A stretch of DNA of 64,000 bases from Planctomyces sp. SH-PL62. GTDB taxonomy: Bacteria; Planctomycetota; Planctomycetia; Isosphaerales; Isosphaeraceae. The notes beneath the pieces were generated by a model that saw only the letters and a program-made list of their open reading frames with translations, made no database searches and was not told where the DNA came from. A program made the position numbers and the translations under genes. The stretch is from positions 1,426,001 to 1,490,000 of the forward strand of contig NZ_CP011273.1 of assembly GCF_001610895.1 (NCBI RefSeq), in the 5' to 3' direction. Positions 37,267 through 44,172 of the stretch are shown in pieces (positions within the stretch are counted from its first letter, which is position 1; each line of letters starts with the position of its first letter).

Positions 37267-38049
37267 TCAGACCGATGGCTTCCGGCCGACGAACACGGCG
37301 ATGGGGAAGGTGAATCGGATCGCGCCGTCGACGAGGCGAGCGTTGACGCCAAGCTGGTCGACGCCCACGTCGTCGCGAAAGACCTCGCGGATCGATTCGC
37401 GAGCCTCGGCCGGCGATTCCGTGGCCGCGAGCAGCTCATCCAGCTTCACGTCGAGGCCGTAGAAGCGGGGTTCGGACGGCTCCAGCCCGGCCTTCGCGAA
37501 CAGCGTTTCAAACTCCCCGAGGCCGACCGCCCGGACGTGCGAGGGGTCGCGGATCTTCTCGACTCGATCGTAGGCCTCCCCTTGCTCGGCGTCGCGGGAG
37601 TAGACGTCGACCACGACGACCCGACCGCCGGGGCGACAGACCCTCGCCATCTCGACGAGCGCCCTCGCGGGTTCCAGCAGGTGATGGAAGGCGTAGCGCG
37701 AGAAGACCAGCGAGAAGCTCGCGGGCTCGAACGGAAGGCTCGCGATGTCGCCGACGCGCCAGTCCAGGTTCGTCAGCCCCCTGGCCGCCTGGAGCCCGCG
37801 CGCCTGCTCGATCATGCCGGGAGTCAGGTCGAGGCCGGTCACGCGGCTCGCGTGCTCCGCGAAGTCGCACGCCACCAGGCCGGGCCCGCAGGCGACGTCC
37901 AGGACTTCGTCCGTCGGCGCCAGCTCGGCGGCCTCGCGGACCAGCCGCATCGCCTCCGCGTCGGAATGAGGCGCGTACCGAGCGAAGGGCTCGGCCTGGG
38001 CGGTGAACTGCTCCACGATCAATTGCTTCTGCCGTTCGGAATCGCTCAA
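37267..38049 (-). CDS. Class I SAM-dependent methyltransferase
   Basis: The 260-residue protein is a Methyltransf_11-type enzyme: motif I is DEVLDVACGPGLVACDFAEH, then VTGLDLTPGMIEQAR, DIASLPFEPASFSLVFSRY and FHHLLEPARALVEMARVCRPG. It resembles UbiE/Coq5-like and small-molecule methyltransferases, with an unknown acceptor. TTG at 38049 is the chosen start because AGGAGA lies five bases upstream; the longer frame would add a Pro/Arg-rich stretch. It is close to and on the same strand as the YbaK-like gene, 121 bases away, but the spacing is too loose to be sure of an operon. Confidence 0.88.
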   Translation of the reverse strand: MSDSERQKQLIVEQFTAQAEPFARYAPHSDAEAMRLVREAAELAPTDEVLDVACGPGLVACDFAEHASRVTGLDLTPGMIEQARGLQAARGLTNLDWRVGDIASLPFEPASFSLVFSRYAFHHLLEPARALVEMARVCRPGGRVVVVDVYSRDAEQGEAYDRVEKIRDPSHVRAVGLGEFETLFAKAGLEPSEPRFYGLDVKLDELLAATESPAEARESIREVFRDDVGVDQLGVNARLVDGAIRFTFPIAVFVGRKPSV

Positions 38050-38170
38050 CGTTATCTCCTGGCTCGATCGGGACGGGCCGCCCCCGCGAACGGGAGGCCC
38101 TGGGGCGGCTGACCTTCGTCCTTCGGAGGGAGGGGCGACCGTCGAGGTTCGGACGAACATCCCGCCCCGC

Positions 38171-38659
38171 TCAGCCCGTCCTGGGCTTGGCGATCGCCGC
38201 GACCCGGGCGGCGACGGCCCGGATATAGTCGCCGGGGGCCAGCAGGACCTGCACGCCCCGCACCCCGGCCGAGACCGAAATCAGGTCGAACAACTCGGCC
38301 GTCTCCTCCAGATAGACGGGGTACGCCTTCTTGCATCCCATCGCGGTGACGCCGCCCCGGATGTAGCCGGTCAGCGGCTCGACCTCCTTCAAGGGGACGG
38401 TGTCGATCTTCTTGTCGCCCGTCGCCTTCGCAAGCGCCTTGAGGTCCAGCTCGCAATCGGCCGGGACGACGGCGAGGCAGACGCCGTGCTTGTCGCCCCG
38501 CGCGACCAGCGTCTTGAAGACCTGCTCGGGGGGGAGGCCGATCTTCCTCGCGACCGATTCCGCCACCAGGTCCTCGGGGTCCACCTCGTAATCCCGGAGT
38601 TCATAAGGCGCCCCCAGCCGATCGAGCAGCCGCACGGCGTTGGTCTTCGCGATCGCCAC
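38171..38659 (-). CDS. ybaK: Cys-tRNA(Pro)/aminoacyl-tRNA deacylase, YbaK/EbsC family
   Basis: The 162-residue protein has the YbaK layout: [20 protein letters not shown], the catalytic-lysine stretch [24 protein letters not shown], the [14 protein letters not shown] loop and [20 protein letters not shown]. It hydrolyses mischarged Cys-tRNA(Pro) in the cytoplasm and so protects translation. The GTG at 38659 is used because AAGGAGG stands six bases upstream; the longer frame adds 26 residues with no family match. Confidence 0.93.
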   Translation of the reverse strand: MAIAKTNAVRLLDRLGAPYELRDYEVDPEDLVAESVARKIGLPPEQVFKTLVARGDKHGVCLAVVPADCELDLKALAKATGDKKIDTVPLKEVEPLTGYIRGGVTAMGCKKAYPVYLEETAELFDLISVSAGVRGVQVLLAPGDYIRAVAARVAAIAKPRTG

Positions 38660-38832
38660 CCCATCCTCCTTCGACGAACCGGAACCCCCGTCGATCCCAA
38701 GGCTTGTGAGCTTACCGACGGAGCCCCCGCGATCCAACCGCGCGTTCTTACGAAGTGTGTGGCACGTCGCGTCGTCCGATGCCCATCTACGGGGAGGATG
38801 GGGAAACGTCGGAAAGCTCAGGAGACTGGATA

Positions 38833-39105
38833 ATGGGAACCGTCCTTGCTTACGCCCTGGTCATCGCCCTGATCCTCCCCTTGAGCGTGCTCCTCGCGAC
38901 GTCCGAAGAGGGCCGCTCGACCTCGACCTATCGCGCCCCGGCGGCGGTGGCCCTGGCCCTGGGCGCGGTCTTCTTCGCGCTCGGCTACATCCACCCCGCC
39001 GACGCCTCCGGGGCCTGGCTCTTCCGGGCCTTCTACGGGTCCCTCTGCGTGATCACCGTAGCCGCCGCGAACCTGCTCGTCTGCCTCGAACGATCCCACG
39101 CGTGA
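38833..39105 (+). CDS. Small membrane protein of unknown function
   Basis: The 90-residue product has three hydrophobic segments (about 4-22, 37-52 and 62-82) and little else; no signal peptide cleavage site is evident. ATG 38833 is chosen because AGGAGA (38820-38825) stands seven bases upstream, while the longer frame has no binding site. No family is recognised. It is divergent from the YbaK gene and followed by a strong terminator hairpin, so it is its own transcript. Confidence 0.65.
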   Translation: MGTVLAYALVIALILPLSVLLATSEEGRSTSTYRAPAAVALALGAVFFALGYIHPADASGAWLFRAFYGSLCVITVAAANLLVCLERSHA

Positions 39106-39126
39106 ACGGAGTCGGCGTCGGAACGG

Positions 39127-39160
39127 CGGGGCCTGGGGGTCAGGACGACCCCCGGCCCCG
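39127..39160. terminator. Hairpin between convergent genes
   Basis: CGGGGCC-T-GGGGGTC (39127-39141) pairs with GACCCCCGGCCCCG (39147-39160) with one bulged T, a 14-pair stem. A T-rich stretch TTCTCGTTTC follows. It ends the small membrane gene and probably also the minus-strand gene from the right. Confidence 0.7.
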
Positions 39161-39202
39161 TTCTCGTTTCCCGACGTGGCCGGCGCCCTCTGCGAGCCGT
39201 CC

Positions 39203-40372
39203 TTACACGAGTCCCGGCGCGTGCGGGGCCGGGGCCTTGGGCGTCCGGGCGATGGCCCTGGGCGGGATCTCCTTCAGTTCTCGGAGGCCGTCGAGGGTCC
39301 ACCTCCAGAGGCCGTACTGGACGTAATCCAGCCAGGCGTCGGTGGCGGCGAGGGACGCGACGACCTCGGCGGGGATCGCGTCGTTGAGCTTCTTCCTGAC
39401 GCCGGAGTCGGTCAGGAGGTAGAGCCCGTCCTCGAGGAATCCGAGGAAGGCGCCTTGCTGGCCGATCGCGAGCATCACGGCGTTGCGGTCGTCGAGCTTC
39501 GCGAAGCCCGCCCCTTCGGACCAGCGCCAGACCCCGCCCCAGCCGAAGTCGATGGTCACGTCGCCCGACCGGGCGGCGATCGCCTCGGCGTCGTACGCGC
39601 TCAGCTTCTCCCAGGGACGCGCGGGCTCGAACAGCCGGCGCAGCCAGAGGCCGGCGGCGCCGAAATCCAGGTAGAACGAGCCGCCGACGCCCGAAACCGA
39701 CTGCGGCCTCAGCGGCGATACGGCCCGATAGCCCGCGGACGGGTCCCAGCTTTTCAGGCCGGAATCGGGGAAGTCGACGAGGAGCGCGGCGTCGGAGGCG
39801 AAGAGCCGCGCCGGATCCTCGGCGTCGAGCTTCGCCCACCCGGCGGTCTGCTCCCAACTCCAGAGGCCGCGAGCCCCGTAGTCCAGGAAGAGGACGCCGC
39901 CGGCGAAGGCCATCGATTCGGGACCGACGTCGTTGAGCTTCCACCAGCCCCGGACCTCGTCCCAGCCCCAAACGCCGTGGGGACCGTAACCGACGTACGC
40001 GCCGCGGTCGGGAGTCGCGACGATCACCTCGGGGTTCGCGGCGTTGATCCGCCGCCAGCCTGAGACGTCGTCGTAGGTCCAGGTGCCGTCGGCGTCGTAG
40101 TCGAAGAACGTCAGGTCGCGCGGATCCGACCGCGCGAACGAGTGCGCCGACTCGTCGTTTCCCAGGCCGATCCGCGCGGAAACGGCACCCTGCGAGGCCG
40201 ACTCCGCCCAGTCGACCCTCGCGAGCGAACCGGCCGGGGCGCTCCGCATCACGCCCGACACCTCGCGGATCGGCCCGGCCGGGAGAGGAGCCATCAGGAG
40301 TCGGGATTCCAGGAGCTGAGGAGCGAACGTCCAGGGGCGGACGCGTCGCGATCGACTCGAAGCAGGACGCAT
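39203..40372 (-). CDS. Trp-rich eight-repeat protein, possible beta-propeller
   Basis: The 389-residue protein starts with an Arg-rich tail and LLESRLLM, the N-terminal motif type found on planctomycete surface proteins. Residues about 88-375 consist of eight repeats of 36-39 residues, each with a hydrophobic strand (for example VLFLDYGARGLWSWEQ), a turn with G-[VL]-W-x-W, then GWxKLxxxDP. The period and the GxW motifs fit beta-propeller blades or a similar beta-repeat fold. No catalytic residues are evident; a binding or structural role outside the cell is likely. The family is not one I can name. Confidence 0.75.
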   Translation of the reverse strand: MRPASSRSRRVRPWTFAPQLLESRLLMAPLPAGPIREVSGVMRSAPAGSLARVDWAESASQGAVSARIGLGNDESAHSFARSDPRDLTFFDYDADGTWTYDDVSGWRRINAANPEVIVATPDRGAYVGYGPHGVWGWDEVRGWWKLNDVGPESMAFAGGVLFLDYGARGLWSWEQTAGWAKLDAEDPARLFASDAALLVDFPDSGLKSWDPSAGYRAVSPLRPQSVSGVGGSFYLDFGAAGLWLRRLFEPARPWEKLSAYDAEAIAARSGDVTIDFGWGGVWRWSEGAGFAKLDDRNAVMLAIGQQGAFLGFLEDGLYLLTDSGVRKKLNDAIPAEVVASLAATDAWLDYVQYGLWRWTLDGLRELKEIPPRAIARTPKAPAPHAPGLV

Positions 40373-40504
40373 GGCGGTCTCCGCGAGGTGGATCGAGGGC
40401 AGCCGGCCGGCTCGAAGCCCGAGCGTCGCGGCGGTGCCCTCCTATTCGAGCGGACGCGATCCCCCGACCGCCAGCATCGAGTTCAAGAATCAGGGGGATT
40501 CCCC

Positions 40505-40943
40505 GAGACTCCTCGCTCAACTCCACGGAGTTCCGGCGGAGGACCTTCGGGAGCCACGAACCCGTGGACAGGCCGGGGATGCGGACGACGGCTCGGGACC
40601 GGCCCGACGCCGATCCACGGGTTCAGAGTCTGTCCCGGAAGTGTGCCGCGGTCCGATCGACGTCCTTCCCCCCCGGCGGGAGAAGGTGGCCCGCAGGGCC
40701 GGATGAGGGGGGGGCGAGCACGGAAGCCGTGGGCGTTCTCGAAAGCCCGTCCTGCGAATCCCGACGCTCGACTTGCTCGTCCCCCCCCTCATCTGACGCC
40801 TTCGGCGTCTGTCCTCCCCCGCCGGGGGGGAAGACCGTTCCAGCTCGCCTTTCCCCCCTATGGAACAGGCTCTCAGAGAACCCGTGGCCCCCCGATCGCC
40901 GACTCCCGGCCCCTTGAGGTGGTGGTGATAAGTGAGGAGTGTC
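40505..40943. repeat. MITE-like element with inverted ends, interrupted by a second repeat
   Basis: The left end GAGACTCCTCGCTC (40505-40518) is the imperfect inverse of AAGTGAGGAGTGTC (40930-40943). Between them, 40525-40623 and 40874-40943 match the 199-base element at 54277-54475 in order, including CGGCTCGGGACCGGCCCGACGC and CCTTGAGGTGGTGGTGATAAG. The matching halves are split by about 250 bases of foreign repeat. No coding capacity is seen, so it would be a non-autonomous element moved by an enzyme encoded elsewhere. Confidence 0.78.
40624..40873. repeat. Repeat inserted inside the MITE-like element
   Basis: The ends are AGAGTCTGTCCC (40625-40636) and, inverted, GGAACAGGCTCT (40862-40873): 10 of 12 positions agree. 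CAGAG stands at both borders, consistent with a short target duplication. The interior 40661-40836 is the GAAGGTGGCCCG/GGATGAGGGG repeat also present at 34720-34894. The matching element at 54277-54475 has no such insert, which shows the order of events. Confidence 0.75.
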
Positions 40944-41098
40944 GATTCCCCGGGAAGTTTTCGGCGCGAGGCTCGTCCCCCCTCACCCGTCGATCGCATC
41001 AAGAATTTCTGATTGGCTTGTCCGCCGAAAGTGGCGTAGGATGGCGGAGTCTCAAGGTCGCCGATATCCCGCCCTCTCCACGGGAAAGGACGAAAACG

Positions 41099-42667
41099 AT
41101 GAGCACGGTGCGAACGCGTCGGGAGTTCTTCGGTAACGTCGGTCGCGGCATGTTGGTGGCGAGCGTCGGGCTCGGCACGGCGTTCGACATGGGGTTGACG
41201 CCCGCATGGGCCGACGACGGCGGGGAGAGGCGGATCTCCTTCGGAGGGCTGGAACCGCTCGTGGCCTTGATGCAGGAGACGTCCGCCGACCGCATCGTGC
41301 CGACGCTCGTCGAGAAGCTTCGCGGCGGGACCGATCTGAAGCAGCTTGTAGCCGCCGCCGCGCTGGCCAACGCGCGGACCTTCGGCGGCGAGGACTACAT
41401 CGGCTTCCACACCCTGATGGCGCTCGCGCCCGCCTTGCACATGGCGGGCGAGCTGCCGGAAGGCCGCCGCGCGCTGCCCGTCCTCAAGGTCCTGCATCGC
41501 AATACGAACCGCATTCAGGAGCACGGCGGCCCCTCGTCCGAAGTGCTTCAGACCGTCCAGCCGAGCGTCCTCTCGGCCGGCCAGGAGCCGGGCGAGACCC
41601 TCCGAGACGCCGTGCGCCGCAGGGACCTCGACGGGGCCGAGCGCACCTTCGCCGCGATCGCCGCGGGCTCGCCGGACGAGGCGTTCAACAGCCTGCTCGT
41701 CGCCGTCGAGGACAACACCGAGGTCCACCGCGTCGTCCTGCCGTATCGCGCCTGGGAGCTGCTGGACGTCGTGGGCAAGGACCAGGCCCACACAATGCTG
41801 CGGCAGTCGGTCCGCTACTGCGTCAAGAGCGAGCGGACGCAGAATCACGGGGCGGTCAATGACGAGGTCCGCACCCTCCTGCCGCGGCTGTTCGACCAGC
41901 ACCACCTGCCCCGGACGTCGCCGGGGACGAAGCGGCCCGGCGACGAGTGGGTCGCGTCGATGTGCCGGACGCTTTTCGATGCGAGCCCGGCGTCGGCCGC
42001 CGATGCGGTGGCCGCGGCGCTGGCCGAGGGGATCGATCCGGGCGACGTCGGCGAGGCGATCGCCCTGGCCGCGAATCAGCTCGTCCTCCGCGACGCCGGT
42101 CGTCCCGAGCGTTACGCCTCGCCGGGCAAGCCTCCGGGGAGCGTCCACGGCGATTCGATCGGCGTCCATGCGAGCGACGCGGTGAACGCCTGGCGGAACA
42201 TGGCTCGGGTCGCGAACCCTCGCAACTCGGCCGCCTGCCTGATCCTCGCCGCATACGAGGTCGCCCGCGATCGCCAGGGACGCGACGCCGACTTCCACAA
42301 GTGGTCCCCCCGGCCGCTCGCCGAATACGTCGACGGCGTCACGACGGAGGATTCGAAGCGCCTGCTGGCCGAGACGGAATCGGCGATCCGGGCGAATCAG
42401 CAGGAGATCGCCTCGGCGATGGTGCACCGCTACGGCACGCTCGGCCACGACCCCGCGCCGGTCTTCGCGCTGATGCTCAAGTACGCCGTGAGCGAGGACG
42501 GTGCGCTGCACGCCGAGAAGTACTACAACACCGTCCGCGAGGAATTCGCCTCGACGCGCCCGGCCTTCCGCTGGCGGCAGCTCGTCGCCCTGGCACGCGT
42601 GACCGCCAGCGAGTGCGGCCGCCCCGCGCCGGGCGTCGCCCAGGCCGAGGAACTGCTCAAGGCCTGA
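41099..42667 (+). CDS. Tat-exported protein of unknown function (522 residues)
   Basis: The protein has a twin-arginine signal, TRREFFGNVGRGMLVASVGLG, ending near AWADD at residue 40. The body is alpha-helical and includes VAAAALANARTFGGEDYIGFHTLMALAPALHMAGELPE, HRNTNRIQEHGG and HKWSPRPLAEYVDG, with several conserved-looking His residues (HT, HRN, DQHH, HGD, HAS). I recognise no named family; Tat export suggests that it folds, perhaps with a metal, before export. ATG 41099 follows GGAAAGGA. TTGGCT and TAGGAT 18 bases apart (41013-41042) may be its promoter. Confidence 0.75.
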   Translation: MSTVRTRREFFGNVGRGMLVASVGLGTAFDMGLTPAWADDGGERRISFGGLEPLVALMQETSADRIVPTLVEKLRGGTDLKQLVAAAALANARTFGGEDYIGFHTLMALAPALHMAGELPEGRRALPVLKVLHRNTNRIQEHGGPSSEVLQTVQPSVLSAGQEPGETLRDAVRRRDLDGAERTFAAIAAGSPDEAFNSLLVAVEDNTEVHRVVLPYRAWELLDVVGKDQAHTMLRQSVRYCVKSERTQNHGAVNDEVRTLLPRLFDQHHLPRTSPGTKRPGDEWVASMCRTLFDASPASAADAVAAALAEGIDPGDVGEAIALAANQLVLRDAGRPERYASPGKPPGSVHGDSIGVHASDAVNAWRNMARVANPRNSAACLILAAYEVARDRQGRDADFHKWSPRPLAEYVDGVTTEDSKRLLAETESAIRANQQEIASAMVHRYGTLGHDPAPVFALMLKYAVSEDGALHAEKYYNTVREEFASTRPAFRWRQLVALARVTASECGRPAPGVAQAEELLKA

Positions 42668-42683
42668 TTTCTCCGCCCTCGAA

Positions 42684-42717
42684 GCCGTTGGAGGGCGGGC
42701 CCAGGCCCTCCAACGGC
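42684..42717. terminator. Perfect 13-pair hairpin between convergent genes
   Basis: GCCGTTGGAGGGC (42684-42696) pairs without mismatch with GCCCTCCAACGGC (42705-42717) across an eight-base loop. It lies between the stops of the Tat protein gene and the dehydratase gene and can serve both strands. No T-run. Confidence 0.7.
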
Positions 42718-42733
42718 CGCGTTCCGCCGCGAC

Positions 42734-43747
42734 TTACAGCGGATCCACGTCGATCCAGGCCGCGAAGGAGGACTGGTCGACGTTTCGACCGCTCACCACG
42801 ACGACCAGATCGCCTCGCCCCCCCAGGTCGATCCCCCCGGTCAACAAGGGGAGCAGGGCGATGGCCCCGGAAGGCTCGGTGCGCAGGCCGTGGTGATCGT
42901 ACAGCCAGCGCATCGCCTGGCGGACCGCCTCGTCCGGGAACGCCAGCGATTGCGGGACGAGGCGCTGAAGGATCGGCCAGTTATGCTCGCCGACGTCGTA
43001 CGAAAGCAGTCCGTCGCAGATGCTGGCCGGGCGCTCGAGCCGGACCCGCTTCCCCTCCGCGAGCGAACGGCGGAAGTCGTCGGCCTGATCGGGCTCGACG
43101 CCGACGATTTGGGCGTCGGGGTAGGCGTCGGCGATCCCCAGGGCGTGCCCGGCCATCAGCCCGCCCCCGCTGACGGGGCAGAAGAAGTGGGAGAGTTCAC
43201 GCCCCTCACGCTTCAAGGAATGGACGATCTCCAGGGCTCCCACGCCGTTCCCTGCGATCACGTGGGGGTCGTCGTACGGAGACGCCTGGACGGCCCCCTC
43301 GACCTCGGAGATCTCGCGGGTCAGGCGATCCCGATCGCCCGTCAGGTGGTCGCGCGCGATGTCGTAGGTCCGGATCTCGGCCCCGAACGAGCGCGTGAGC
43401 TCGAATTTCACCCGGGGGGCGGTCTCCGGCATCACCACGATGACCTTTCGGCCGTAGCGCATCCCCGCGAAGGCGATCCCCGACGCGAAGTTGCCGGAGG
43501 AGTGGGCGGCGACGGGGCGATCTCCGAGTTCCTCCGCGTGGGCGTCCATCCAGTTCAACGCGCCCAGGAGCTTGAACGAGCCGCAGGGGGTCCAGCCGTA
43601 ATCCTTCAACCACACCCGGCGCGATTCCGGCAGCCCGAGCTTCCGTTCCAGGGCGTAAGAGCGGATCAGCGGGACCGGCGACAGATGCCGTCGGATGACC
43701 GTTTCCGCGGCGTGCAGGTCGGCGACGGTCGTCAGGCGAACGGGCAT
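42734..43747 (-). CDS. PLP-dependent threonine/serine dehydratase-like enzyme
   Basis: The 337-residue protein is a fold-type II PLP enzyme: PLP lysine Lys59 in PCGSFKLLGALNWM, SSGNFASGIAFAG as the asparagine loop, and the phosphate loop SGGGLMAGHALG. LSPVPLIRSYALERKLGLP near the start is the substrate-end motif. There is no ACT-type regulatory domain, so it resembles catabolic threonine dehydratase, serine racemase or related lyases. Which substrate it uses cannot be read. It is a single gene, with the convergent Tat gene downstream. Confidence 0.87.
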   Translation of the reverse strand: MPVRLTTVADLHAAETVIRRHLSPVPLIRSYALERKLGLPESRRVWLKDYGWTPCGSFKLLGALNWMDAHAEELGDRPVAAHSSGNFASGIAFAGMRYGRKVIVVMPETAPRVKFELTRSFGAEIRTYDIARDHLTGDRDRLTREISEVEGAVQASPYDDPHVIAGNGVGALEIVHSLKREGRELSHFFCPVSGGGLMAGHALGIADAYPDAQIVGVEPDQADDFRRSLAEGKRVRLERPASICDGLLSYDVGEHNWPILQRLVPQSLAFPDEAVRQAMRWLYDHHGLRTEPSGAIALLPLLTGGIDLGGRGDLVVVVSGRNVDQSSFAAWIDVDPL

Positions 43748-44172
43748 GGCGGAGGCTTCCTTCCGGCTATCCCCACGGCCGCATCGATGCGGGAAGGGGC
43801 GGGGCCCCGAGCGACCCGCGCGGCGGCAGGCTCGATCGGGATTCGTGGTCGTTCCGAAATCGGGGCGGCACGAGATGCCGTCAGGCTCTCAACGCCCCGA
43901 AAAACGCATTGGAAGCGGATCGCCGCCCCATGTCCACGGAAAAATGACCCGGTGCGGGAGCCCGACGCGCGGACGGTCCTGGATTCGAGGCCCCCGGCGT
44001 TTCGTCGGCCCGAGAGCCTGATTCGAGAGCTTCCCAATCGGAGGCGCCTGCCCGGTTGAAGATCACGTGCCGGAGGGATACTCTGACTGGGTCCCCATCT
44101 CGGAACCGGGCCCTAGGAGCAAACCGCTCGCCCGTTCCGGGCCCCAACGACAGGTCATGTGGGCCGATTCCC
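43748..44172. other. Divergent intergenic region without a recognised gene
   Basis: This stretch separates the dehydratase gene from the TPM/PspA operon and must hold promoters for both. A frame open from 44056 joins the TPM gene, but its product has no signal and the proper signal peptide begins at 44173. I see no -35/-10 pair good enough to name, no terminator and no repeat. Confidence 0.45.
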
